DNA of 64,000 nucleotides, from assembly GCF_900096585.1 (NCBI RefSeq), contig NZ_FMYH01000009.1, positions 56,611 to 120,610 on the forward strand, given 5' to 3'. Below, piece after piece: positions 44,544-55,111 of this stretch (its first letter is position 1; each line of letters begins with the position of its first letter). The stretch comes from Sanguibacter gelidistatuariae. GTDB taxonomy: Bacteria; Actinomycetota; Actinomycetes; Actinomycetales; Cellulomonadaceae. The notes beneath the pieces were generated by a model. The model did no database searches and had not been told where the DNA came from. It saw only the letters and a program-made list of their open reading frames with translations. Both the position numbers and the translations under genes were made by a program.

Positions 44544-47500
44544 GTGACGCTCGACAGCTCGAACACCCCTGAATCCTCAACCGAATCCTCTGCGGCTCCC
44601 GCAGTTCCTGCAAAGAAGGCCCCGCGACGCCGCGTGACCCGCCAGGCGGCCCCCGCTCAGACGGACGCTGCGCAGTCAGATGTAGCCCAGCCAGACACCA
44701 CCCAGCCAGACACCACCCAGCCCGACGCCGCCGCGGCGGCCCCTGCAGCGGCCACGCCCGCGAAGAAGACCGGCGCGCGACGGGCCCGGAGCGCCTCGAC
44801 CGTGTCGACCGCCCCGGTCTCCCTGACGGACGCGCCGATGCTCGACGTGCTCTCCGAGTTCGCCGGCTCGACGCCGGCCGCCACCGTGTCCGACGCCGTC
44901 GCGGTCGCGGAGCCAGCCCCCAAGGCGGCGCCGCGCCGTCGTCGGGCCACGTCCACCGGCACCGTCCGCACCGCCGTGTCCGACGCTGCCGCGGTGTCCG
45001 ACGCCGCCGTCACCGAGCCGGCCGCCGCACCGGCTCCCGTCGAGGCCAGCGAGCCTGCGGCCGAGACCGCCCCGGCGCCCCGGGTGGCTCGCCGCTCGCG
45101 CTCACGCAGCGCCGCCGAGCAGGTCGCCATCGCACACGAGGCCGAGGTTGCCACGCTCGATGTCGTCGCCTCGATCGAGGCGCTGACTTCGGCTGGTGAG
45201 GACGGAACCCGCCCCGCCGCCAAGAGCCGCCGCAGCCGTAGCGCCTCCAAGCCCGCTGGCCCGCCGGCCGCGCCCACGCAGGCCGACGTGGTCGACGTCG
45301 CCGTCGACCGTGCCCCCGAGGTCGCTCTCGAGGTCACCGCTGCGACCCCGGTCGACACCACTCCTGAGCCGGAGACGGCGCCCGCTCCTCGCACCCGTGC
45401 CACCGGACGGACCCGCGCCTCCCGCGCGGCTCAGCCGGCAGTGGCCGAGCCCGTTCAGCCGGAGCTCGACGTGGTCGCCCCGGCCGACCCCGATCCGGCC
45501 GCCGAGGAGCCCCGCAAGACCCGTAGTCGCAGTGCCCGCGGCAGCCGGACGCGTTCGACCGAGGACACGACGACCAGCGTGACCACGGCGCCCGCTGCCA
45601 GCGAGGCCGTCGCGGCGGAGCCCGTCGCCGAGGTCGCCCCGGTGGCACCCGTCCGCCGGACGACTGCTCTCCTCTTCCAGGCGCCGGACCCCGAGGCAGC
45701 GGCCCCGCGTCGTCGCCGCGCCGTCTCGCCTGCTGGACCGCCGAAGGCCGTCTTCGACCTGGCCGACGGTGCCGAGGATGAAGACCAGCTCGACGAGGAC
45801 GCCGCCGAGGCGCTCGCGACCGACGCCGCGCCGGCGGCCGACGCGATCGTCGACGAGGACGCCGCTGTCGACAACTTCGTCGACGAGGACACCGCCGAGG
45901 AGGAGTCCGACGAGGACAACGACCTCGACTCCGACGGGAACGGCGCCCCGCGCCGTCGCCGTCGCCGTGGTGGACGAGGGCGTCGCAACCGCGGCGGCTC
46001 GGACAACCAGCGTGACGAGTACTACGACGCGGACGACTCCGAGCACTCCGATGACTCTGCGGACTCCAACGACTCTGCCGCGGAGACCGCGGACGAGCCC
46101 GCAGACGACGCCGCACCGTCCAGGAACCGTCGCCGCGCCCGCGGCGCAGGTGGCAACGGTTCAGGTGGCCGCGCAGCCGCTGCCACTGAAGAGGACGCCG
46201 GGGACGACTCGGAAGACTCTGATGACTCCGACGACTCTGATGACTCCGACGACGCCAGCTCGAGCCGCCGTCGCCGTCGTCGTCGCCGCGGGACCCGCGG
46301 GGGAGAGGCCGATTCCGCTGCGCCGTCGACCACTCAGCAGTCCTCGACCCGGACCCGCGCGCCGCGCGTCGCCTCGGACGAGGTGACCGCGCTCAAGGGG
46401 TCCACCCGTCTGGAGGCCAAGCGCCAGCGCCGCCGTGAGGGACGCGACGCCGGTCGTCGTCGCTCGATCATCACCGAGTCCGAGTTCCTGGCCCGCCGCG
46501 AGGCCGTCGAGCGCTCGATGATCGTTCGTGAGCGGGCCGGTCGCACGCAGATCGCCGTCCTGGAGGACGGGGTGCTCGTCGAGCACTACGTCTCCCAGCA
46601 GTCACAGGCGTCGATGGCCGGGAACGTCTACCTCGGCCGCGTGCAGAACGTGCTGCCGAGCATGGAGGCGGCCTTCATCGATGTGGGCAAGGGGCGCAAC
46701 GCGGTCCTCTACGCCGGTGAGGTCAACTGGGACGCGGCCGGCCTCGAAGGCCAGCCGCGACGAATCGAGAAGGCGCTCAAGTCCGGTGACTCTGTCCTCG
46801 TGCAGGTCACCAAGGACCCGATCGGTCAGAAGGGTGCCCGCCTGACGTCTCAGGTGACCCTCGCCGGTCGCTACCTCGTCTACGTGCCCGGCGGTGGCAT
46901 GACGGGGATCTCCCGCAAACTGCCCGACAACGAGCGTGCCCGCCTGAAGAAGATCCTCCGCGAGGTCGTTCCCGAGACGGCGGGCGTCATCGTGCGGACC
47001 GCGGCCGAGGGCGCGAGCGAGGCCGAGCTCCGGGCGGACATCGCCCGACTGCAGGCCCAGTGGGACGCGATCGAGAAGAAGGCGAAGACCGCCTCGGCCC
47101 CCGCGCTCCTGCAGGGTGAGCCGGACCTCGCGATCCGCGTCGTCCGCGACATCTTCAACGACGACTTCTCCTCCCTCACGGTGTCCGGGAACGACGCCTG
47201 GACGGAGATCTCGCAGTACGTCAACGAGCTCGCCCCGGACCTCGCCGACCGCGTGACGCACTGGGTGAGCGAGAAGGATGTCTTCGCCGAGGCGCGGATC
47301 GACGAGCAGCTCGCCAAGGGCTTGGACCGCAAGGTCTACCTGCCTTCGGGCGGTTCGCTGGTCATCGACCGGACCGAGGCCATGACGGTTGTCGACGTCA
47401 ACACCGGGAAGTTCACCGGCTCCGGTGGGACCCTCGAGGAGACGGTGACCCGCAACAACCTCGAGTCCGCCGAGGAGATCGTCCGCCAGCTGCGGCTGCG

Positions 47501-48365
47501 AGACATCGGCGGGATCATCGTCATCGACTTCATCGACATGGTCCTGGAGTCCAACCGTGACCTCGTGCTGCGCCGTCTGGTCGAGTGCCTGGGCCGGGAC
47601 CGGACCAAGCACCAGGTCGCCGAGGTCACCTCGCTCGGGCTCGTGCAGATGACCCGCAAGCGCGTGGGCCAGGGCCTCGTCGAGGCCTTCAGCGAGACCT
47701 GTGACCACTGCAACGGGCGCGGGTTCATCGTCCACGACGAGCCGAACGAGAAGCACTTCCAGGGTGGTTCCGAGCCGTCGAACGCGCAGATGTCGGCGCA
47801 CGGCGCGCCGGCGGAGAGCGACGACAGCGCCGCCTCGCGGTCGCGTCGCAAGCGTGGCGGCACCTCTGTGGTCGAGGCTCCCTCGGTCGCCGTCCCGGTG
47901 CTGCCGCAGGCTCGTGAGGCGGTCAAGGCCACCCTCGCGACCATCGCAGCCGCTGCTGCTCATGCTCACGACCACGACCACGACGCCGCTCGTCACGACG
48001 AGCAGCCGGTAGTCGAGCAGCCTGTGGTAGTCGAGCAGCCTGTGGTCGTCGAGGCGCCAGCCGAGAGCGAGCAGCAGGCCGACGGCGACGCGGTCGCACC
48101 CGAGGAGGCGACCGTCCCGGTCGTCGTCGAGGAGCCCGCTGAGGCGCCTGTAGCCCCCAAGCGCCCGGCGCGGACCAGCCGCCGTGCCACCCGTACGGCC
48201 CCGTCGCGCACTGCGCCGTCCCGTGACGTACTCGACGTCTTCGCCGAGGTCGAGGCGTCCCAGCGGGAGGCTGCTGAGGCGGCGGTGCCCGCGGAGGCTT
48301 CGTTTCCCGCAGGAGACGAAGCCGCCCAGGGCGAGTCTGTGGCAGCGCCTGAGGCGCAGGGGTAG
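44544..48365 (+). CDS. ribonuclease E/G with long disordered extensions
   Basis: A 1273-residue endoribonuclease for mRNA decay and rRNA/tRNA processing. The first 650 or so residues are Ala/Pro/Glu- and Arg/Asp-rich low complexity, with repeats such as QPDTTQPDTTQPD and DSDDSDDSDDSDD followed by an Arg8 run. The catalytic part starts near residue 660: S1 domain (TQIAVLEDGVLVEHYVS), catalytic Asp pair in MTVVDVNTG (about 950) and IVIDFIDM (about 993), and the zinc-link CDHCNGRG (about 1052). A C-terminal tail of about 200 residues is again His/Glu/Val-rich. GTG start at 44544 chosen as the first after the leader. The extensions probably scaffold partners or RNA. Confidence 0.93.
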   Translation: MTLDSSNTPESSTESSAAPAVPAKKAPRRRVTRQAAPAQTDAAQSDVAQPDTTQPDTTQPDAAAAAPAAATPAKKTGARRARSASTVSTAPVSLTDAPMLDVLSEFAGSTPAATVSDAVAVAEPAPKAAPRRRRATSTGTVRTAVSDAAAVSDAAVTEPAAAPAPVEASEPAAETAPAPRVARRSRSRSAAEQVAIAHEAEVATLDVVASIEALTSAGEDGTRPAAKSRRSRSASKPAGPPAAPTQADVVDVAVDRAPEVALEVTAATPVDTTPEPETAPAPRTRATGRTRASRAAQPAVAEPVQPELDVVAPADPDPAAEEPRKTRSRSARGSRTRSTEDTTTSVTTAPAASEAVAAEPVAEVAPVAPVRRTTALLFQAPDPEAAAPRRRRAVSPAGPPKAVFDLADGAEDEDQLDEDAAEALATDAAPAADAIVDEDAAVDNFVDEDTAEEESDEDNDLDSDGNGAPRRRRRRGGRGRRNRGGSDNQRDEYYDADDSEHSDDSADSNDSAAETADEPADDAAPSRNRRRARGAGGNGSGGRAAAATEEDAGDDSEDSDDSDDSDDSDDASSSRRRRRRRRGTRGGEADSAAPSTTQQSSTRTRAPRVASDEVTALKGSTRLEAKRQRRREGRDAGRRRSIITESEFLARREAVERSMIVRERAGRTQIAVLEDGVLVEHYVSQQSQASMAGNVYLGRVQNVLPSMEAAFIDVGKGRNAVLYAGEVNWDAAGLEGQPRRIEKALKSGDSVLVQVTKDPIGQKGARLTSQVTLAGRYLVYVPGGGMTGISRKLPDNERARLKKILREVVPETAGVIVRTAAEGASEAELRADIARLQAQWDAIEKKAKTASAPALLQGEPDLAIRVVRDIFNDDFSSLTVSGNDAWTEISQYVNELAPDLADRVTHWVSEKDVFAEARIDEQLAKGLDRKVYLPSGGSLVIDRTEAMTVVDVNTGKFTGSGGTLEETVTRNNLESAEEIVRQLRLRDIGGIIVIDFIDMVLESNRDLVLRRLVECLGRDRTKHQVAEVTSLGLVQMTRKRVGQGLVEAFSETCDHCNGRGFIVHDEPNEKHFQGGSEPSNAQMSAHGAPAESDDSAASRSRRKRGGTSVVEAPSVAVPVLPQAREAVKATLATIAAAAAHAHDHDHDAARHDEQPVVEQPVVVEQPVVVEAPAESEQQADGDAVAPEEATVPVVVEEPAEAPVAPKRPARTSRRATRTAPSRTAPSRDVLDVFAEVEASQREAAEAAVPAEASFPAGDEAAQGESVAAPEAQG

Positions 48366-48397
48366 GTAGCGTTTTGGTAGTTCCGCATGCCAAGAAC

Positions 48398-48434
48398 CCG
48401 CAGGGGCGGACGACCATGTCGTCCGCCCCTGCGG
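48398..48434. repeat. perfect 17-bp hairpin with a start codon in its loop
   Basis: CCGCAGGGGCGGACGAC, loop CAT, then GTCGTCCGCCCCTGCGG. It lies 33 bases after the rne/rng stop and could terminate it, although no T-tract follows. The last two loop bases and the next base form the ATG of the GNAT gene that follows. Confidence 0.8.
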
Positions 48435-49005
48435 CGTCCCCGCCGGTGGTCCTGCGTCCCTGGACGGCGACGGACCTGCCGGTCTATCGCGAGTGGCTGC
48501 GTCCCCACCACGACTGGCACCGCTGGGAGGGTCCGTACTACGCCCGGCCTACGGAAGCGGAGGCCGACGCCACGGTGGCCCGTCTCGCGGAGACGGTCGC
48601 CGAGCGCGGAGGGATCCCGATGCGGGAGGAGGGCCTGCCCCCGGCCCAGCTCGTCGTGGCCAGCGGAGAGGACAACTCCTTCTGCGGGACGGTGTCGTGG
48701 TACTGGGAGTCGCGGGAGACCGACTGGGCACGGATGGGGATCGTCCTGCACGGTCCCGGCTGCGTGGGCGTGGTGCCGGGACCTCTGCCCTCGCCCAGTG
48801 GACGACTCTCCTGTTCGAGGCGACCGCGTGGCGGCGGCTCGACTTCGCGACGTGGTCGGGCAACACGGCCATGTGCCGGGTGGGCGAACGCCTCGCCTTC
48901 GTCCGGGAGGCGACCTTCCGTAGGGCCCGGGTCGTGGAGGGCGAGGTCTACGACTCGGTCGTTTACGGGGTGCTTCGCGAGGACTGGGCTGTGTGGGCGG
49001 GCTGA
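48416..49005 (+). pseudogene. GNAT (RimJ/RimL-type) acetyltransferase with frameshift
   Basis: From ATG 48416 (or GTG 48374) the frame encodes VVLRPWTATDLPVYREW and WYWESRETDWARMGIVLHGP, typical of RimJ/RimL-type GNATs, then loses the family near position 48757. The +2 frame continues the domain as GRGAGTSALAQWTTLLFEAT and then FATWSGNTAMCRVGERLAF, VREATFRRARVVEGE, to a stop at 49005. A net loss of one base in the GC-rich stretch 48755-48780 explains both. The rest is well preserved, so the change is recent, or a sequencing error at a G-run. Confidence 0.8.
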
Positions 49006-49193
49006 GAACGCACGTCACACTCTCCCGGTAGGCAAGTGGTCGCCGGATGGCCCGGAGTAGGGCATGATTAGCACCGGAGCCCTTGTGGTTTCACTCTGTC
49101 CTCAGTTCGCAAGTGGTTCGTCCGCGGTCGTAGGGTTTCACCTGGAATCCGAAGGCGTGATCGGCCCTGCAAGCAGGATGCCCTCGTTGGCAT

Positions 49194-49222
49194 TTGACCC
49201 TGAGCGCAAGATTCCGTAATCT
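49194..49222 (+). promoter_or_regulatory. sigma-70-type promoter of rplU-rpmA
   Basis: TTGACC, a 17-base spacer, and TAATCT, about 100 bases before rplU. The best -35/-10 pair in the window. The rest of 49006-49321 holds the leader of about 90 bases and nothing else recognised. Confidence 0.7.
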
Positions 49223-49321
49223 TGAACGTCGGCGCGTGAGTGTTGCGTGCTGGTCCCCGTGTGCTCCCGAGATTCACTCGGTGATGAGCACGCCGCAGAG
49301 ACTAAGAGAGATGAGCAGCAC

Positions 49322-49630
49322 GTGGTGTACGCGATTGTCAAGGCCGGTGGCCGCCAGGAGAAGGTTTCCGTTGGCGACGTCGTCGTCGTCGACCGACTGT
49401 CCGGCGACGCTGGCGAGTCCATCGAACTTCCCGCGCTGCTTCTGGTTGACGGGGAGAAGGTGACCACCGACGCGGCAGCGCTCGCCAAGGTGAAGGTCAC
49501 CGCCGAGATCGTTCGGGACGAAAAGGGCCCGAAGATCATCATCCTGAAGTTCAAGAACAAGACCGGTTACCGCAAGCGTATGGGTCACCGTCAGCAGCTG
49601 ACCCGCCTGAAGGTCACCAGCATCAAGTGA
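49322..49630 (+). CDS. rplU: 50S ribosomal protein L21
   Basis: A 102-residue L21: [17 protein letters not shown] at the N-terminus and [20 protein letters not shown] at the C-terminus match the family. Two GTG codons adjoin; the first is used. Followed by rpmA and obg, a conserved order. Confidence 0.97.
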   Translation: MVYAIVKAGGRQEKVSVGDVVVVDRLSGDAGESIELPALLLVDGEKVTTDAAALAKVKVTAEIVRDEKGPKIIILKFKNKTGYRKRMGHRQQLTRLKVTSIK

Positions 49631-49705
49631 TTCCTCGTCGCGGCGGGCTGTGCCTGCTTCGAACGGTTCTTCCACACACTTCTCAGCAGGAAAGCAGGTT
49701 CGGCC

Positions 49706-49963
49706 ATGGCACACAAAAAGGGTGCGAGCTCCTCGCGCAACGGTCGCGACTCGAACGCACAGCGCCTCGGTGTCAAGCGCTTCGGTGGTCAGGTCGTCAG
49801 CGCGGGTGAGATCATCGTCCGCCAGCGCGGCACGCACTTCCACCCGGGCAACAACGTGGGCCGTGGCGGAGACGACACGCTCTTCGCGCTGACCGCGGGT
49901 GCTGTCCAGTTCGGTACGCGTCGTGGCCGCAAGGTCATCGACATCGTCGAGGCTGGCGTCTGA
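49706..49963 (+). CDS. rpmA: 50S ribosomal protein L27
   Basis: An 85-residue L27. [16 protein letters not shown] reaches the peptidyl transferase centre; [17 protein letters not shown] and [17 protein letters not shown] follow. It begins directly with MAHKKG, without the cleaved extension found in Firmicutes. Confidence 0.98.
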   Translation: MAHKKGASSSRNGRDSNAQRLGVKRFGGQVVSAGEIIVRQRGTHFHPGNNVGRGGDDTLFALTAGAVQFGTRRGRKVIDIVEAGV

Positions 49964-49988
49964 GCTTCAGACACACCGTAGTTCTTGG

Positions 49989-50026
49989 GAGAGGGGCGCA
50001 CCGTGCGGTGCGCCCCTCTCTTTCAT
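49989..50026 (+). terminator. terminator after rpmA
   Basis: A perfect 14-bp stem, GAGAGGGGCGCACC with GGTGCGCCCCTCTC, loop GTGC, followed by TTTCATTC. Separates rplU-rpmA from obg. Confidence 0.9.
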
Positions 50027-50107
50027 TCATGCGTTTCCTGCTGGCAGGAGCCGACGATCCAGCCTTGGTGAGTTCGCAGCTGACAGCGCTAGATGATTGG
50101 TAGATCG

Positions 50108-51640
50108 ATGGCTTCGTTCGTAGACCGCGTAGTCCTGCACGCCTCTGGCGGGAATGGTGGCAACGGATGCGCCTCGATCCGTCGAGAGAAGTTCAAGCCG
50201 CTGGCCGGCCCCGACGGCGGCAACGGTGGTAGTGGCGGCAGCGTGATCCTGCGCGTCGACGGCCAGGTCACGACCCTGCTCGACTTCCACCACCTGCCGC
50301 ACCGGCACGCGTCCTCGGGCACCCAGGGCGCCGGTGACCACCGCGAGGGTCACAACGGCGAAGACCTTGTCCTGGCAGTTCCCGACGGCACGGTCGTCAA
50401 GGACCCCGAGGGCAACATCATCGCCGACCTCGTCGGCCTGGGCGCCGAGTACGTCGTGGCCGAGGGTGGGCACGGAGGCCTCGGCAACGCCGCCCTCGCG
50501 TCCAAGCGCCGCAAGGCTCCCGGCTTCGCGCTGCTCGGCGAGCCTGGCTTCGAGGCGGACATCGTCCTCGAGCTCAAGACCATCGCCGACGTCGCGCTCG
50601 TGGGCTACCCGAGCGCCGGCAAGTCCAGCCTCATCGCCGCGATCTCCGCCGCGCGCCCCAAGATCGCCGACTACCCCTTCACGACCCTCGTCCCCAACCT
50701 CGGGGTCGTCCAGGCCGGTGGCTCGCGCTACACGGTCGCCGACGTGCCTGGGCTGATCGCCGGCGCGAGCGAGGGCAAGGGCCTCGGCCTGGAGTTCCTG
50801 CGCCACATCGAGCGGTGCGCGGTTCTCGTCCACGTGATCGACTGCGCGACCCTCGAGCCCGGCAGGGACCCGCTGAGCGACCTCGAGATCATCGAGGCAG
50901 AGCTCGCGGCCTATGCCCCTGACCTCAACTTCAACTCCGACGGCCTGCGGATCCCGCTGACCGAGCGTCCGCGGCTCATCGTGCTCAACAAGATCGACGT
51001 CCCCGAGGCCCGCGAGCTGGCCGAGCTGGTCCGCCCCGACCTCGAGGCACGCGGCGTCAAGGTGTTCGAGGTCTCTGCGGCCAGCCACGAGGGCCTCAAG
51101 AAGCTCACGTACGAGCTGGCGGAATACGTCGAGCGGGCCCGCAAGTTCGCGCCCAAGCCGGGTGCCGCACGCACGATCATCCGCCCCAAGGCGGTCGACG
51201 ACGCGGGCTTCACGGTCCAGCGCAAGGAGTCGGGCGGCGTTCCCTTCTACGAGATCCGCGGCACGAAGCCTGAGCGCTGGGTCCGCCAGACCGACTTCTC
51301 GATCGACGAGGCCGTCGGGTACCTGGCAGACCGCCTCGGCACCCTCGGCGTCGAGCGTGAGCTCTTCAAGGCCGGCGCGGTGGCCGGCGACGAGGTCCGG
51401 ATCGGCCCCGAGCACAACTCCGTCATCTTCGACTGGGAGCCCACCCTCATCACCGGCGCCGAGCTGCTCGGCGGTCCCCGTGGGACCGACGCGCGCATCT
51501 CGGAGTCGCTGCGCCCCACCCGCGAGGAGAAGCGCCGGGACTACACAGTCCGGATGGACGCCAAGGCCGAGGCCCGCGCCGAGCTGTGGACCGAGCGCGA
51601 GGCGGGCGTCTGGATCGACCCCGAGGTGGACAGCAAGTAG
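50108..51640 (+). CDS. obgE: GTPase Obg
   Basis: Essential GTPase for 50S assembly and stress control. The 510-residue protein has the Gly-rich Obg domain ([18 protein letters not shown], residues to about 155), the G domain with G1 GYPSAGKSS (about 165), DVPGLIAGA and LNKID, and a C-terminal OCT domain (about 345-430). ATG at 50108 chosen to begin [11 protein letters not shown]; an ATG five codons earlier is also in frame. Confidence 0.96.
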   Translation: MASFVDRVVLHASGGNGGNGCASIRREKFKPLAGPDGGNGGSGGSVILRVDGQVTTLLDFHHLPHRHASSGTQGAGDHREGHNGEDLVLAVPDGTVVKDPEGNIIADLVGLGAEYVVAEGGHGGLGNAALASKRRKAPGFALLGEPGFEADIVLELKTIADVALVGYPSAGKSSLIAAISAARPKIADYPFTTLVPNLGVVQAGGSRYTVADVPGLIAGASEGKGLGLEFLRHIERCAVLVHVIDCATLEPGRDPLSDLEIIEAELAAYAPDLNFNSDGLRIPLTERPRLIVLNKIDVPEARELAELVRPDLEARGVKVFEVSAASHEGLKKLTYELAEYVERARKFAPKPGAARTIIRPKAVDDAGFTVQRKESGGVPFYEIRGTKPERWVRQTDFSIDEAVGYLADRLGTLGVERELFKAGAVAGDEVRIGPEHNSVIFDWEPTLITGAELLGGPRGTDARISESLRPTREEKRRDYTVRMDAKAEARAELWTEREAGVWIDPEVDSK

Positions 51641-51671
51641 GGCACAGGTCAAAAGGCGGGAGAATGGTCCG

Positions 51672-52826
<1,155 letters not shown>

Positions 52827-52835
52827 CCTGGAGGG

Positions 52836-54173
52836 ATGACTCAGGTTGCGGATCAGGCTGGCGTGGCAGTTCAGACGGGCGGCGCGGTTACCGACGTGTC
52901 GGAGGCGGTCCTTGCGATCGCCCGACGGGCGAAGGTCGCCTCGCGCGTGCTGGCCACGGCCACCCGCGCGACCAAGGACGGCGCGCTGCACGCCCTCGCT
53001 GACGCACTCGTCGCCTCGACGAGCGAGATCGTCGCGGCGAACGACGTCGATACCGCGCGCGGACGCGGGAACGGCACCTCACCCGGACTGCTCGACCGCC
53101 TCGCGCTCACCCCGGAACGGATCGTCGCGATCGCCGACGCCCTGCGTGAGCTCGCCTCTCTGCCCGACCCGGTCGGCGAGGTGGTGCGCGGGTCCACCCT
53201 GCCCAACGGCCTGCGGCTGCGCCAGATCCGGGTGCCGATGGGCGTTGTCGGGATGATCTACGAAGCCCGCCCCAACGTGACGGTCGACGCGGCCGGGCTC
53301 GCGCTCAAGAGCGGCAACGCGGTGATCCTGCGCGGGGGGAGCGCGGCGGCAAGCTCGAACGAGGTGATCGTCCGGGTCCTCGGCGAGGCGCTCGCCGGCT
53401 GCGGCCTGCCGGCCGACCTCGTGCAGTCGATCGACGCCTACGGGCGCCCGGGCGCCGTCGCGCTCATGCACTCCCGCGGCCTCGTCGACGTGCTCGTGCC
53501 GCGCGGCGGTGCGGACCTCATCCAGACGGTCGTGCGGGAGTCCACGGTCCCGGTCATCGAGACGGGCGTGGGCAACTGTCACGTCTACCTCGACGCCTCC
53601 GCGGGGCTGGAGAGCTCGATCAACATCGTGCTCAACTCCAAGACGCACCGGGTAGGCGTGTGCAACGCCGCCGAGACGCTGCTCGTGCACGCCGACGCGG
53701 CACCGACCGTGCTCCCGGGCGTGCTCGCGGCGCTCGGTGCGGCGGGCGTCGTCGTGCACGCGGACGAGGCGACGGCCGAGCTCGCGGCGACTCACGGCCT
53801 CTCACCCGACCTGGTGACGGTCGTCGCGGCGACCGACGAGGACTGGGCCAAGGAGTACCTCTCCCTCGACCTCGCCGTCCGGATCGTGCCCGGCCTGGAC
53901 GAGGCGATCGAGCACATCCGGACGTGGACGTCGGGACACACCGAGGCGATCGTCACGGCGGACCTGAGGTCCTCCGAGCGCTTCGTGGCCGAGCTCGACT
54001 CCGCTGCGATCATGGTCAACGCCTCGACCCGGTTCACCGACGGCGGCCAGTTCGGTCTCGGAGCGGAGATCGGGATCTCGACCCAGAAGCTGCACGCCCG
54101 CGGGCCGATGGGCCTGGCCGAGCTGACGACGACCAAGTGGGTCGTCAACGGAGACGGTCACATCCGTTCCTGA
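52836..54173 (+). CDS. proA: glutamate-5-semialdehyde dehydrogenase
   Basis: Reduces glutamyl-5-phosphate made by ProB. The 445-residue protein has [34 protein letters not shown], and the catalytic Cys in [13 protein letters not shown], with [17 protein letters not shown] near the end. ATG preceded by GGAGGG; the bases TAGCCT six bases before could also act as a -10 box, but the Shine-Dalgarno sequence makes coupling to proB the simpler reading. Confidence 0.97.
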   Translation: MTQVADQAGVAVQTGGAVTDVSEAVLAIARRAKVASRVLATATRATKDGALHALADALVASTSEIVAANDVDTARGRGNGTSPGLLDRLALTPERIVAIADALRELASLPDPVGEVVRGSTLPNGLRLRQIRVPMGVVGMIYEARPNVTVDAAGLALKSGNAVILRGGSAAASSNEVIVRVLGEALAGCGLPADLVQSIDAYGRPGAVALMHSRGLVDVLVPRGGADLIQTVVRESTVPVIETGVGNCHVYLDASAGLESSINIVLNSKTHRVGVCNAAETLLVHADAAPTVLPGVLAALGAAGVVVHADEATAELAATHGLSPDLVTVVAATDEDWAKEYLSLDLAVRIVPGLDEAIEHIRTWTSGHTEAIVTADLRSSERFVAELDSAAIMVNASTRFTDGGQFGLGAEIGISTQKLHARGPMGLAELTTTKWVVNGDGHIRS

Positions 54174-54308
54174 CGCGCCCGATCATCAAGTCCGAGGGTC
54201 GATGTGCCGACAGAGAACGTGAGAGACTGGGCGCCAAGATCTGCTCGCCGACGGTGAGCAGCGAGGCGCAACGAAGGCTCGTTCAACGAGCGATTTCTGG
54301 AGGATGAC

Positions 54309-54461
54309 GTGCTCACAACAGTTCTGGCCGCCGCTGAAGAGTCCGAGGTCGTGAACCACCTCCCGATGCCCCCGATCGCCTTTGGCATTACGGCATTTGT
54401 CGTCCTCACGGCCCTGCTCGTGGTCACCTACGCGTTCCGCAGCGTGTGGACCCGTCACTGA
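54309..54461 (+). CDS. 50-residue single-pass membrane protein
   Basis: GTG start after GGAGGATGAC. The protein begins [20 protein letters not shown], has one hydrophobic segment of about 20 residues ([19 protein letters not shown]) and ends RSVWTRH. Short proteins of this kind, with Pro-Met-Pro-Pro before the membrane segment and Trp-Thr-Arg-His at the end, are common between proA and nadD in actinobacteria. Function unknown. Confidence 0.85.
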   Translation: MLTTVLAAAEESEVVNHLPMPPIAFGITAFVVLTALLVVTYAFRSVWTRH

Positions 54462-54496
54462 CGGTTGCGTCCGTCGACCTCCTGGATCCTGGGCCG

Positions 54497-55111
54497 ATGA
54501 CAGTGCAGCGACGCCGGGTGGGTGTGATGGGCGGCACGTTCGACCCTATCCACCACGGTCACCTGGTGGCCGCGAGCGAGGTCGCTGCGCGCTTCGAGCT
54601 GGACGAGGTCGTATTCGTGCCGACCGGGCAGTCCTCGTTCAAGCAGGACCAGGACGTGAGCCCGGCCGAGCACCGCTATCTCATGACGGTGATCGCGACC
54701 GCGTCGAACCCGCGTTTCACCACGAGCCGGGTGGACATCGACCGCGCGGGCCTGACCTACACCGTCGACACGCTGCGTGACCTGCGCAGCGAACGCCCGG
54801 ACGTCGATCTCTTCTTCATCACGGGGGCCGACGCGATCGAGCAGATCGCAGGCTGGAAGGATGCCGAGGAGCTGTGGGAGATGGCACACTTCGTCGCGGT
54901 GAGCCGACCCGGTCACACCCTCTCGGTCGCCGCGCTCCCGCCGTCGGTCGTCAGCGCGCTGGAGATCCCGGCGCTGGCGATCTCCTCCACGGACTGCCGG
55001 GCACGTGCTAAGGCCGGTGACCCCGTCTGGTATCTCGTGCCGGACGGTGTTGTGCAATACATCGCGAAGTATGGACTGTATCGGGAGTCAGCTGTGAAGG
55101 TCGCGTCATGA
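54497..55111 (+). CDS. nadD: nicotinate-nucleotide adenylyltransferase
   Basis: Makes deamido-NAD from nicotinate mononucleotide. The 204-residue protein shows [19 protein letters not shown] (HxGH), [24 protein letters not shown] and the C-terminal ISSTDCRAR motif. ATG at 54497 chosen because it leads directly into the nucleotide-binding strand. The stop overlaps the next gene. Confidence 0.95.
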   Translation: MTVQRRRVGVMGGTFDPIHHGHLVAASEVAARFELDEVVFVPTGQSSFKQDQDVSPAEHRYLMTVIATASNPRFTTSRVDIDRAGLTYTVDTLRDLRSERPDVDLFFITGADAIEQIAGWKDAEELWEMAHFVAVSRPGHTLSVAALPPSVVSALEIPALAISSTDCRARAKAGDPVWYLVPDGVVQYIAKYGLYRESAVKVAS

